Origin: Betaproteobacteria bacterium RIFCSPLOWO2_12_FULL_68_20
Lineage (GTDB): Bacteria; Pseudomonadota; Gammaproteobacteria; Burkholderiales; SG8-39
Length of the DNA: 64,000 nucleotides
NCBI GenBank assembly: GCA_001770655.1
Contig: MERQ01000058.1
Coordinates: 1-64,000 of the forward strand
Direction: 5' to 3'
The notes under the pieces were generated by a model. That model did no database searches, was not told the DNA's origin, and worked only from the letters and a program-made list of their open reading frames with translations. The position numbers and the translations under genes were made by a program. How positions within the stretch are numbered: position 1 is the stretch's first letter; each line of letters opens with the position of its first letter. Shown in pieces: positions 17,844 through 25,579 of this stretch.

Positions 17844-19517
17844 TTGAGCAGCTTCGTCCAGGCGCCCCCGCGGCTCGGCAACCAGTACGCCGACGACCGC
17901 GTGCTGCGCGGCTATCTCGCGCGCACGCTGTCGGAGGAGGAAATGCGGATCGCCGCGCCCGCGCTCGAGCGCATGGGCGCCGCCGCGGGAGGCGAGCTGT
18001 ACGCGCAGCAGCTCGCCGAGCGCAGCCTCGAGCCGGTGCTCGAGCAGTGGGATGCCTGGGGAAACCGCGTCGACCGCATAGCAGTCACCCCGTTATGGCG
18101 CCGCGCCGAGGAGCTCGCCGCGCGCGAGGGCCTGGTCGCGCTGGCTTATGAGACTCCGCTGGACAGGCGATCGCGCGTGCTGCAGTTCGCGCTGGCGTAT
18201 CTCTTCACGCCGTCGACCGACGTCTATGCCTGCCCGCTCGCGATGACTGACGGCGCTGCGCGCACGCTGCTCGCCTCGGGCAACCGCGCGCTGATCGAGC
18301 GCGCGGTGCCGCGCCTCACCAGCCGCGACCCGGCACGCTTCTGGACCAGCGGACAGTGGATGACCGAGGCGATCGGCGGCTCGGACGTCGGCCTTGCCGA
18401 GACCGCCGCGCGCTTCACTCCCGGCGAGGGCTGGCGGCTCGAGGGACGCAAGTGGTTCGCTTCGGCGATCACCTCGCAGATGGCGCTCACGCTTGCGCGT
18501 CCTGAAGGCGGCGCACCGGGCGGCAAAGGGCTCGCGATGTTCTATGTCGAGACGCGCGACGACGCCGGCCGTCCGAACCGCATCCGCATCGAGCGCCTGA
18601 AGGACAAGCTCGGCACGCGAAAGCTGCCGACCGCCGAGCTCGCGCTGGAGGGCACGCCGGCGATCCCGGTGGGAGAGCTCGCCAACGGCGTGCGCGCGAT
18701 CAGCACGGTGCTCAATATCACGCGCACCTGGAATGCGATCGCCGCGATCGCATACATGCGCCGCGGCCTTGCCCTCGCGCGCGCCTACGCGAGGCAGCGC
18801 GTCGCTTTCGGCGCCCCGCTTGCGCAACAAGCTTTGCATGCGGACACCCTTGCGGGGCTGCAAGCGGAATTCGAGGCCGCCTTCCATCTCGCATTCTGCG
18901 TCGTCGAGCTGCTCGGCCGCGACGAGTGCGGGCAGGCGAGCGAAGAGCAGCAGGCGGCGCTGCGCATCCTCACCCCGGTGACGAAGCTCACCACCGGGCG
19001 CCAGTCGGTGGCCGTAGTGTCGGAGGTGCTGGAAGCCTTCGGCGGCGCGGGCTACCTCGAAGACACCGGGCTGCCCGCGCTGCTGCGCGACGCGCAGGTG
19101 TTCTCCATCTGGGAAGGCACCACCAACGTGCTCGCGCTCGACGCGCTGCGTGCGATCGGTCCGCGCGGGCTGGCGCCGCTCGCGCGCGAGGTCGGCTTTA
19201 TGCTCGGCGGGGTGCGCGAAACGCAGCTCGTGGCCCTGTCGGCGCGCATCCAAGGTGCCATCGAGGGGGCGGAGGCATGGTGGCGGAAGAACGCCGGCCG
19301 CGATCAGGCCGTTCTCGAAGCCGACGCGCGGCGCTTCGCTCTGACGCTGGGTCGCAGCACCGCCGCGGCGCTGCTCGCGCGCCAGGCGCAGTGGTCGCTC
19401 GACCACGACAAGGACCGCAGGCCGCTCGCCGCGGCGCTGCGCTTCGCCGCGGCGGGAATCAATCTCCTCGGCGACGTCGATCCCGCGCTTTCGCGCCTGC
19501 TCGCGGACGACACCTGA
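17844..19517 (+). CDS. Acyl-CoA dehydrogenase, AidB/isovaleryl-type
   Basis: I place the start at the TTG at 17844 (557 residues), because AGAGG lies 7 bases upstream; the frame is open from a TTG at 17784. The protein is an FAD-dependent acyl-CoA dehydrogenase of the AidB-like subgroup. It has an N-terminal helical domain, QWMTEAIGGSDVGLAET in the beta domain, and RQRVAFGAPLAQQ, EAFGGAGYLEDTGL and IWEGTTNVLALDALRA in the C-terminal domain. It is longer than usual short-chain members, with an extra C-terminal helical region as in AidB. The substrate is unknown. It stands just before the exporter genes. Confidence 0.88.
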   Translation: MSSFVQAPPRLGNQYADDRVLRGYLARTLSEEEMRIAAPALERMGAAAGGELYAQQLAERSLEPVLEQWDAWGNRVDRIAVTPLWRRAEELAAREGLVALAYETPLDRRSRVLQFALAYLFTPSTDVYACPLAMTDGAARTLLASGNRALIERAVPRLTSRDPARFWTSGQWMTEAIGGSDVGLAETAARFTPGEGWRLEGRKWFASAITSQMALTLARPEGGAPGGKGLAMFYVETRDDAGRPNRIRIERLKDKLGTRKLPTAELALEGTPAIPVGELANGVRAISTVLNITRTWNAIAAIAYMRRGLALARAYARQRVAFGAPLAQQALHADTLAGLQAEFEAAFHLAFCVVELLGRDECGQASEEQQAALRILTPVTKLTTGRQSVAVVSEVLEAFGGAGYLEDTGLPALLRDAQVFSIWEGTTNVLALDALRAIGPRGLAPLAREVGFMLGGVRETQLVALSARIQGAIEGAEAWWRKNAGRDQAVLEADARRFALTLGRSTAAALLARQAQWSLDHDKDRRPLAAALRFAAAGINLLGDVDPALSRLLADDT

Positions 19518-19520
19518 GCC

Positions 19521-20519
19521 GTGCGCCTCCTCTTCCTTATCCTGCTCGCCACCGCCCTCGCCGGCTGCAACCGCGCTCCGCAGAACGTCTACCAAGGCTA
19601 CATAGAAGGCGAGTTCATCCTCCTCGCCTCCCCCTACGCCGGCCAGCTCCAAAAGCTCCACGTCCGGCGCGGCGACGCGGTCGAAGCCGGCAAACCCGTG
19701 TTCGCGCTCGAGCAGGAAAGCGAGCGCGCAGCGCGCCTGGAGGCCGAGGAGCGCATGAAGACCGCGCAGGCGCGGCTCGACAACCTGAAAACCGGCCGCC
19801 GCGCGCCCGAGATCGAGGCGGCGCGCGCGCAGATCGTGCAGGCGCGCGCGACGCGCGAGCTCTCCGCCTCGCAGCTCGCGCAGCAGGAAAGGCTCTTCAA
19901 CGGCGGCTTCATCTCGCAGGCGCGCCTCGACGAAGCGCGCACCGCTCACGCGCGCGACGCTGCGCGCGAAGCCGAAGCGAAGGCGCAGCTCGCCACGCTG
20001 ACCCAGCCGCTGGGTCGAAAGGACGAGCTGGGTGCCGCCGAGGCCGAGGTCGCCGCGGCGCGCGCGGCGCTCGCGCAGAGTGAATGGCGCCTGGCGCAGA
20101 AAAGCCTGACCGCGCCGGTGGCATCCGGGGTGCAGGACACCTTCTTCGTCGAAGGCGAATGGATCCCCGCCGGTCGACCGGTGATTTCGCTCCTGCCCCC
20201 GGGCAACGTCAAGGCGCGCTTCTACGTCCCCGAGACCGTGCTCGGCTCGCTCAGGCCCGGACAGCCGGTCGAGATCTCCTGCGACGGCTGCGGCGCGCCG
20301 GTGCGGGCGGCAGTGAGCTTCATTTCGTCGCAAGCGGAGTACACCCCGCCAGTCCTCTACAGCCGCGAATCGCGCTCGAAGCTGGTTTTCCTCATCGAAG
20401 CCCGCCCTCAATCCCCCACGAGCCTGCGCCCCGGCCAGCCGGTCGACGTGCGCCTCACCACCCCGGCCGCTGACGCGGCCACCCCTTCTCAAGGAGGAGG
20501 GAAAAAAGCAACGCAATGA
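19521..20519 (+). CDS. HlyD-type periplasmic adaptor lipoprotein
   Basis: A GTG start at 19521 gives 332 residues with a lipoprotein signal (lipobox TALAGC). The structure is a membrane-fusion protein: a split biotinyl-lipoyl domain (QGYIEGEFILLASPYAGQL and the later LTAPVASGVQDTFF), a long alpha-helical hairpin rich in Ala, Arg and Glu (about 70-190), and a beta-barrel with FYVPETVLGSLRPGQPV. It overlaps the ATPase gene by ATGA. Adaptors of this type link an ABC-2 inner-membrane exporter to an outer-membrane channel. The last codons lie inside a GC-rich hairpin repeat (20482-20501). Confidence 0.92.
   Translation: MRLLFLILLATALAGCNRAPQNVYQGYIEGEFILLASPYAGQLQKLHVRRGDAVEAGKPVFALEQESERAARLEAEERMKTAQARLDNLKTGRRAPEIEAARAQIVQARATRELSASQLAQQERLFNGGFISQARLDEARTAHARDAAREAEAKAQLATLTQPLGRKDELGAAEAEVAAARAALAQSEWRLAQKSLTAPVASGVQDTFFVEGEWIPAGRPVISLLPPGNVKARFYVPETVLGSLRPGQPVEISCDGCGAPVRAAVSFISSQAEYTPPVLYSRESRSKLVFLIEARPQSPTSLRPGQPVDVRLTTPAADAATPSQGGGKKATQ
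20482..20501. repeat. GC-rich hairpin repeat, copy 1 (inside adaptor gene end)
   Basis: CCCCTTCTC, AAG, GAGGAGGG form a stem with one mismatch at the very end of the HlyD-type gene. The 20 bases match the copy at 51847-51866 in all but one position, and the flanking base pattern (GGC-ACCCC) is shared. Here the repeat is translated into the last residues of the adaptor (about PSQGG), just before the ribosome site of the next gene. Confidence 0.6.
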
Positions 20520-21445
20520 CCGACCTCGCCATCGACGTCCACGGGCTGAACAAGTCCTTCGGCGACAAGCACGTGGTGAAGGACTTTGCCCTGCAGGTGC
20601 GCCGCGGCGAGATCTACGGCTTCCTCGGCCCGAACGGCAGCGGCAAGACCACCTCGATCCGCATGCTGTGCGGCCTGCTCAGGCCCGACTCGGGCAGCGG
20701 CACCTGCCTCGGCCACGACGTGATTCGCCAGACCGGCGCGATCAAGCGCGAGGTCGGCTACATGACGCAGCGCTTCTCGCTGTGGGAGGACCTCACCATC
20801 CGCGAAAACCTCGAGTTCGTCGCGCGCATGTACGGCATGAAGGACCGCAGGGCGGCGGTCGGGCACGCGCTCGCGGAGCTCGGCCTCGCCGAGCGCCGCG
20901 ACCAGCTCGCGGGCACGCTCTCCGGCGGCTGGAAGCAGCGCCTGGCGCTCGCCGCCTGCATGCTGCACCGGCCCAGGCTCCTGCTGCTGGACGAGCCGAC
21001 CGCGGGAGTCGACCCGCAGGCGCGGCGCGACTTCTGGGAGGAGATCCACGCGCTCGCCGCGACCGGCATCTCGGTGCTGGTCGCGACGCACTACATGGAC
21101 GAGGCCGAGCGCTGCCACCGCCTTGCCTACATCGCCGACGGCAGGCTGCTCGCCAAGGGCACGCCCGACGAGGTGCTGCACCTCTTTCATCTCAGCACCT
21201 GGGCGGTGTCCGGCACGCCGGCGCAGTTGAGCGCGCTCGCCGCGAAGCTCAAGCACGTCCCCGAGATCTGCCACGTCACGGCGTTCGGCAACACGCTGCA
21301 CGTGATGGGCGAGGAGGACGCCGCGCTCGAGCGCGCCATCGCGCCGTTCCGCGACGAGCCGGGGATCGACTGGCGGCGCGCCGACCCCACTCTGGAAGAC
21401 GTGTTCCTCCACCTGATGCAGGGCGCCCCGGACAACCTCCAGTGA
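20516..21445 (+). CDS. ABC exporter ATP-binding protein (YhiH/CcmA-like)
   Basis: A 309-residue ATPase with Walker A GPNGSGKTT, signature LSGGWKQRLALA, Walker B LLLLDEPTAGVDPQ and H-loop VATHYMDEAERC. The C-terminal about 80 residues form the accessory domain found in ABC-2 (DrrA-like) ATPases. It lies between the HlyD-type adaptor (ATGA overlap) and the ABC-2 permease (GTGA overlap). The three genes make a tripartite drug or lipid exporter of the YhiI-YhiH-YhhJ type; the cargo is not known. Confidence 0.93.
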   Translation: MTDLAIDVHGLNKSFGDKHVVKDFALQVRRGEIYGFLGPNGSGKTTSIRMLCGLLRPDSGSGTCLGHDVIRQTGAIKREVGYMTQRFSLWEDLTIRENLEFVARMYGMKDRRAAVGHALAELGLAERRDQLAGTLSGGWKQRLALAACMLHRPRLLLLDEPTAGVDPQARRDFWEEIHALAATGISVLVATHYMDEAERCHRLAYIADGRLLAKGTPDEVLHLFHLSTWAVSGTPAQLSALAAKLKHVPEICHVTAFGNTLHVMGEEDAALERAIAPFRDEPGIDWRRADPTLEDVFLHLMQGAPDNLQ

Positions 21446-22581
21446 CCTTCCAGGCATTCTCGTGGTCGCGCTGGGTGGGGATCATGTCGAAAGAGTTCAT
21501 CCAGCTCAAGCGCGACCGGCTCACCTTCGGCATGATCATCGGCATCCCGGTGCTGCAGCTGATCCTGTTCGGCTACGCCATCAACGCCGACCCGAAGCGG
21601 CTGCCCACCGCGGTGCTCGCCGCCGATTCGAGCCAGTACTCGCGCACGCTGCTCGCGGCGATGCAGAACAGCGGCTACTGGCGCATCACGCAGCGCGTGT
21701 CGAGCGAGGCCGAGGCCGAGGAGCTGCTCGCCCACGGCGAGGCGCAGTTCGTGGTCAGCATCCCGGAGAACTTCGGCAGGAAGCTGGTGCGCGGGGAGAA
21801 GCCGGTGCTGCTCATCGAGGCCGACGCCTCCGATCCGTCCGCCACCGGCAATGCCATCGCCGCGCTCGCCCAGATCGCCTCCGGCGCGCTCGCGCGCGAG
21901 CTGAAGGGGTCGCTCGGCGATCTGGCGGGCGCCGAGCCGCCGTTCGAGCTGCGCGTGCACCGGCGCTACAACCCGGAGGGCGTCACCGCCTACAACATCG
22001 TCCCGGGGCTGCTCGGCACCATCCTCACCATGACCATGATCCTGATGACCGGCCTCGCCATGACGCGCGAGCGCGAGCGCGGCACCTTCGAGAACCTGCT
22101 CGCCACGCCGGCGCTGCCGATCGAGGTGATGACCGGCAAGATCGTGCCCTACATCCTGATCGGGCTCATCCAGGTGACGCTGATCTTCGGCTTCGCCCTG
22201 ACGCTGTTCGAGGTGCCGATGCGCGGCAACGCGCCGCTGCTCTACGCCGTAGTGCTGCTCTTCATCGCCGCCAACCTCACCCTCGGCATCACCTTTTCCT
22301 CGATCGCCAGGAACCAGCTGCAGGCGATGCAGATGACGTTCTTCTTCTTCCTGCCCTCGATCCTGCTCTCGGGCTTCATGTTCCCGTTCCGCGGCATGCC
22401 GGAGTGGGCGCAGTGGCTCGGGTCGCTCCTGCCCCTCACGCATTTCCTCGTCCTGGTGCGCGGCATCATGCTCAAGGGCAACGGGCTGGACGAGCTGTGG
22501 CCGCAGATCTGGCCGATCGCGGTCTTCATGCTGGTGGTGATCTCGATCGGGCTCGGGTTCTACAAGCGCACGCTCGACTGA
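21442..22581 (+). CDS. ABC-2 type exporter permease (YhhJ-like)
   Basis: A GTG at 21442 overlapping the ATPase stop gives 379 residues. The layout is typical of ABC-2 permeases: one N-terminal helix (TFGMIIGIPVLQLILFGYAI), a large periplasmic domain of about 150 residues, then five C-terminal helices, with the conserved MTRERERGTFENLLATPALP connector and QAMQMTFFFFLPSILLSGFMFP. Only one permease gene is present, so it would act as a homodimer. It completes the exporter operon with the adaptor and ATPase upstream. Confidence 0.93.
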   Translation: MTFQAFSWSRWVGIMSKEFIQLKRDRLTFGMIIGIPVLQLILFGYAINADPKRLPTAVLAADSSQYSRTLLAAMQNSGYWRITQRVSSEAEAEELLAHGEAQFVVSIPENFGRKLVRGEKPVLLIEADASDPSATGNAIAALAQIASGALARELKGSLGDLAGAEPPFELRVHRRYNPEGVTAYNIVPGLLGTILTMTMILMTGLAMTRERERGTFENLLATPALPIEVMTGKIVPYILIGLIQVTLIFGFALTLFEVPMRGNAPLLYAVVLLFIAANLTLGITFSSIARNQLQAMQMTFFFFLPSILLSGFMFPFRGMPEWAQWLGSLLPLTHFLVLVRGIMLKGNGLDELWPQIWPIAVFMLVVISIGLGFYKRTLD

Positions 22582-22657
22582 GCGGCCCGTCGCAGGGATG
22601 CGACAGTCGGCGGCCGCAGCGCCTGCGCAAGCGGCTGATTACCCGCTGTCCCTCGCG

Positions 22658-22673
22658 TGGCACGGTTTTCGCA
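22658..22673 (+). promoter_or_regulatory. Candidate sigma-54 promoter upstream of the BON lipoprotein
   Basis: TGGCACGGTTTTCGCA matches the sigma-54 consensus TGGCACG-N4-TTGC with a single change (TCGC for TTGC) and the exact 10-base spacing between the GG and GC elements. Transcription would start near 22684, about 28 bases before the GTG start at 22712. No activator gene of the NtrC class is in the window, so this remains a sequence match only. Confidence 0.4.
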
Positions 22674-22711
22674 GCACTCGCAAATACCCATCGCACGAAC
22701 AGGAGACTGTC

Positions 22712-23137
22712 GTGGAATCGAAACACATCGTGACAAAGCAGCGCAATCTGTACTGGCTCGCAGTCGCCGCCGCGGTGGCCCTCGCGCTCGCGGCCTGCGG
22801 CCAGGAAGGCCCGGCCGAAAAGGTCGGCCAGAGCATCGACAAGTCGGCCGAGCAGGCCGGACGGACGCTCGACCAGGCGAAGGATGCCGTCGTCGGCAAG
22901 GCCGGCGAGGCGGCGAAATCGATCGACGACGCGGCGCTCGCCGCGCGCGTGAAGGCGGCGCTGGTCGCCGAGCCGAGCGTCGACTCTCTCAAGATCGACG
23001 TCGAGTCGAAGAACGGCGTGGTGTCGCTCGAAGGCACCGTCCAGCAGCCCGCCGAGCGCGCCAAGATCGAGCAGATCGCGCTCGCGGTCGAGGGCGTGAA
23101 GGCGGTCAACAACAACGTCGCCGTCAGCGGCTCGTGA
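22712..23137 (+). CDS. BON-domain lipoprotein
   Basis: The GTG at 22712 has AGGAG 6 bases upstream and gives 141 residues; the frame is open further 5' but without such a site. The signal ends in a lipobox (LALAAC). A low-complexity linker rich in Asp, Lys and Ala (about 30-70) with repeated KSAEQAGRTLDQAKD-like turns leads to one complete BON domain (about 70-138: DAALAARVKAALV, IDVESKNGVVSLEGTV, VEGVKAVNNNV). BON proteins bind membranes or peptidoglycan under envelope stress. A fragment of a second BON domain follows in another frame. Confidence 0.85.
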   Translation: MESKHIVTKQRNLYWLAVAAAVALALAACGQEGPAEKVGQSIDKSAEQAGRTLDQAKDAVVGKAGEAAKSIDDAALAARVKAALVAEPSVDSLKIDVESKNGVVSLEGTVQQPAERAKIEQIALAVEGVKAVNNNVAVSGS

Positions 23138-23274
23138 GCGCGACCGGAGGCGTGATTTCGCTCTGGGGCACCGTCGCGACCTCCGGAGAGCGCACGCGCG
23201 CCGCGCGAATCGCCGCCGGCGTCGAGGGCGTCAGGTCGGTCGAGAACAGGCTTGCGGTGGTGAAGGGGTCGTAG
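23134..23274 (+). CDS. Small ORF encoding half of a second BON domain
   Basis: A GTG overlapping the stop of the BON lipoprotein by 4 bases opens a 46-residue frame that encodes only the second half of a BON domain: GGVISLWGTVATSGERTRAA, then GVEGVRSVENRLAVV. It aligns with the end of the preceding BON domain (GVVSLEGTV, GVKAVNNNVAV), but the first helix and strand are missing. It could be a decayed second domain separated by a frameshift, or a translationally coupled micro-protein. I cannot tell which. Confidence 0.5.
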   Translation: MSATGGVISLWGTVATSGERTRAARIAAGVEGVRSVENRLAVVKGS

Positions 23275-23282
23275 CCCCGGAG

Positions 23283-24392
23283 CTACACGGTCTCGCGCGG
23301 CCGCACGATCTTCGCGCCCGGCCACTGGTCGTAGCGGCTGCGCGCGTACTGCGGCGGATAATCGAGCGTCACGCCGAAGCGCTCCGCTGCGTGCCACACC
23401 CAGCGCGGGTTGTCGAGAATGCCGCGAGCGAGCGCCACCATGTCGGCCTGCCCGGAGGCGACGATCGACTCGGCCTGGCCGGGATCGAGGATCATCCCCA
23501 CCGCGCGCACCGCGATCCCCGGCACCGCCTTCCTCACCTTCTCGGCGAACGGCACCTGGAAGCCGGGCGCGACCGGGATCTTCGCGTGCGGCACCGTGGC
23601 GCCGCTCGAGACGCACACGAAGTCGAAGCCGGCGCGCTTGAGCTCGCGCGCGTAGGCCACCGCGTCCTCGGGCTGCCAGCCGCCCTCGGCCCAGTCGGTG
23701 GCGTTGATGCGCGCGCCGAGCGCGCGCTCCTTCGGCCACGCCTCGCGCAGCGCGTGCGCCACCTCGAGCGGGAACTTCATGCGGTTCGCGCCGTACTCGT
23801 CCCTGCGCCGGTTCGAGAGCGGCGACAGGAACTGGTGCAGCAGGTAGCCGTGCGCCGAGTGCACCTCGAGCACGTCGAAGCCGACGCGCTTGGCGCGCAG
23901 CGCCGCGCCGACGTACGCCTCGACCAGGTTTTTCAAATCGGAAACCGTCAACTCTCCGGGTACATGCCATCCCTCGCCGAACGGAACCGGCGAAGGCGCG
24001 ACCGTCTGCCATGGAGACTGGTGCGCGGCAAGGGGCTTGCCGCCGTGCCAGGGAAAGTGCGCCGAGGCCTTGCGCCCGGCGTGGCCGAGCTGGATGCCGA
24101 TCGGGTTCTTGGTGATGCCGCGGTACACCTGCACCACGCGCGCCATCGCCGCCTCGCTGTGGTCGCTGTAGATGCCGGTGCAGCCGTGGGTGATCCGCCC
24201 TTCGCGCGTGACGCCGGTCTTCTCGACCACCACCAGCCCGGCGCCCGAGCAGGCGAGGCTCCCGAGGTGCACGATGTGCCAGTCGCTCATGCAGCCGTCG
24301 TCGGCCGAGTACTGGCACATCGGCGACACGACGATGCGGTTGGGCAGCACGACGCCGCCGAGCTGCAGGGGGGTGAAGAGCTTGCTCGTCAT
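23283..24392 (-). CDS. NADH:flavin oxidoreductase, old yellow enzyme (YqjM class)
   Basis: The ATG at 24392 follows AGAGGTGA and gives 369 residues. It is an FMN-binding TIM barrel of the OYE family: SPMCQYSADDG with the cysteine typical of the YqjM-like class, IQLGHAGRKA, EVHSAHGYLLHQFLSPLSN with the substrate-binding histidines, and ALARGILDNPRW near the end. Such enzymes reduce activated C=C bonds with NAD(P)H. It is last in the five-gene operon with the nitrile hydratase-like genes, overlapping the alpha subunit by ATGA. Confidence 0.93.
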   Translation of the reverse strand: MTSKLFTPLQLGGVVLPNRIVVSPMCQYSADDGCMSDWHIVHLGSLACSGAGLVVVEKTGVTREGRITHGCTGIYSDHSEAAMARVVQVYRGITKNPIGIQLGHAGRKASAHFPWHGGKPLAAHQSPWQTVAPSPVPFGEGWHVPGELTVSDLKNLVEAYVGAALRAKRVGFDVLEVHSAHGYLLHQFLSPLSNRRRDEYGANRMKFPLEVAHALREAWPKERALGARINATDWAEGGWQPEDAVAYARELKRAGFDFVCVSSGATVPHAKIPVAPGFQVPFAEKVRKAVPGIAVRAVGMILDPGQAESIVASGQADMVALARGILDNPRWVWHAAERFGVTLDYPPQYARSRYDQWPGAKIVRPRETV

Positions 24393-24985
24393 CGAGTCAC
24401 CTCTGGAACGGCGACGCCGATCATGCAGTCGCGCGTCACGATGGAAGCGAGGCGCTCTTCGCTCCAGCCCCCGGTCCCGGGCGGGCGCAGCGGCAGCACC
24501 ATATAGCGCATTTCGGCGGTGGAGTCGTGCACCCGGATCTGCACGTCGCCGGGCACCTCCAGGCCGAGCTCCGCGAGCACGATGCGCGGCTCGCGCACCA
24601 CGCGCGAGCGGTAATTGCGCGACTTGTACCAGTCGGGCGGAAGCCCCAGCAGCATGCGCGGATAGCACGAGCACAGCGTGCACACGATCACGTTGTGCAC
24701 CTCGGGCGTGCTCTCGACCACCACCAGGCGCAGCGCGGGGACGTCCAGCCCGAGCTCCTCGCAGGCCGCGGTGCCGTCCGCGAGCAGCCGTTTCCTAAAT
24801 TCCGGATCAGTCCAGGCGCGCGCGACCACCCGCGCGCCGCGTTCCGGGCCGCGCCGGCGCATGTCCTCGAGGGTCTCGTCCACCTGCGCGTCGGTCACGA
24901 CGCCCTTCTCCACCAGCAGCTCGCGCAGGCTCACCTCCATCAGCTGGAAGTAGGTGAGCGGCTGATAGCTGCCGCGATCGGTCAC
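24389..24985 (-). CDS. Nitrile hydratase alpha subunit, cobalt-type metal motif
   Basis: A GTG at 24985, overlapping the previous stop, gives 198 residues. The metal site is VCTLCSCY (Cys102, Cys105, Ser106, Cys107), and the Thr after the first Cys is the mark of non-corrin Co(III) enzymes rather than Fe enzymes. PRMLLGLPPDWYKSRNYRSRVV and LELPVP-like downstream blocks are also conserved. The family hydrates nitriles to amides; the three-gene relative thiocyanate hydrolase uses the same centre. Partners are the two short beta-like genes directly upstream. Confidence 0.92.
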   Translation of the reverse strand: MTDRGSYQPLTYFQLMEVSLRELLVEKGVVTDAQVDETLEDMRRRGPERGARVVARAWTDPEFRKRLLADGTAACEELGLDVPALRLVVVESTPEVHNVIVCTLCSCYPRMLLGLPPDWYKSRNYRSRVVREPRIVLAELGLEVPGDVQIRVHDSTAEMRYMVLPLRPPGTGGWSEERLASIVTRDCMIGVAVPEVTR

Positions 24986-25272
24986 GCGGCCTCCAGCCAG
25001 TGCTGGAAAATCTCGACCTCCACCACGTCGGCCGGGTCTCCCCCGTAGCCGGGCCACAGGTCCCTGTGGAGGAATCGCACGCGGTAGAGCGGCCGCGCAG
25101 GCAGGCCGTCGCGCATCTGCGCCAGCTCCTCGGGATTGGGAAACGCGCCGCACAGCCGCTCGATCGTACCGGTGCAGCCGCGCACGTAATACGGCGTGCG
25201 CACATGGCCGAGCGGGTAGGCCTTCATCACCCGAACGCGCTCGCCCGGCCGGAATTTCCGCTCAACGTCCAC
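24982..25272 (-). CDS. Nitrile hydratase beta subunit, C-terminal SH3-like half as a separate gene
   Basis: This 96-residue protein corresponds only to the C-terminal beta-barrel of nitrile hydratase beta: FRPGERVRVMKAYPLGHVRTPYYVRGCTGTIERLCGAF, then LYRVRFLHRDLWPG and VEVEIFQHWLEAA. A normal beta subunit is about 220 residues. It overlaps the N-terminal half gene by 11 bases and the alpha gene by GTGA. In thiocyanate hydrolase and toyocamycin nitrile hydratase the beta chain is likewise divided in two, so a three-chain enzyme is likely. No sign of decay is seen. Confidence 0.88.
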   Translation of the reverse strand: MDVERKFRPGERVRVMKAYPLGHVRTPYYVRGCTGTIERLCGAFPNPEELAQMRDGLPARPLYRVRFLHRDLWPGYGGDPADVVEVEIFQHWLEAA

Positions 25273-25579
25273 GCTTTTCCACCTCCAGCATCTTGCGCGC
25301 GAGCTGCTCGGTCGTGATCACGCCGCGCTGGATGAGGGTCTGCGTGATCGAGATCACCCAGCGCTCGTAGTAGCTCATCGTGTCGTACGCGTCGGGGGCG
25401 AGCGCCTCGATGTTCTTGCGCAGCTCGTCCACGGTCATGAGCTTCTTTGCGCTCCTCACACCCGTAAGCAGCGTCATCAGCGCGTCCACGCGGAGCTCCC
25501 ACTCGGCGTAATCGTGCTCGCCGCGCTCGACCGGCCCGGCAGGCAGGCCGCCCATGTCGTGGTGGCTGCGCTCGATCAT
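25262..25579 (-). CDS. Nitrile hydratase beta N-terminal half (or activator-like accessory protein)
   Basis: The ATG at 25579 overlaps the ThDP enzyme stop by 4 bases and gives 105 residues. It matches the helical N-terminal part of nitrile hydratase beta: HHDMGGLPAGPV at the start and YYERWVISITQTLIQRGVITTEQLARKM near the end. Nitrile hydratase activators (P14K/NhlE type) share this fold, so the gene could be the missing beta half, the cobalt-insertion accessory protein, or both. Gene order N-half, C-half, alpha equals the scnB-scnA-scnC order of thiocyanate hydrolase. Confidence 0.82.
   Translation of the reverse strand: MIERSHHDMGGLPAGPVERGEHDYAEWELRVDALMTLLTGVRSAKKLMTVDELRKNIEALAPDAYDTMSYYERWVISITQTLIQRGVITTEQLARKMLEVEKRGR

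Noticed and set aside
20482-20515. Intrinsic terminator at the end of the HlyD-type gene
   Set aside because: The hairpin is followed by an A-run, not a U-run, on the coding strand, and the ATPase gene continues by ATGA overlap, so termination would break the exporter operon.
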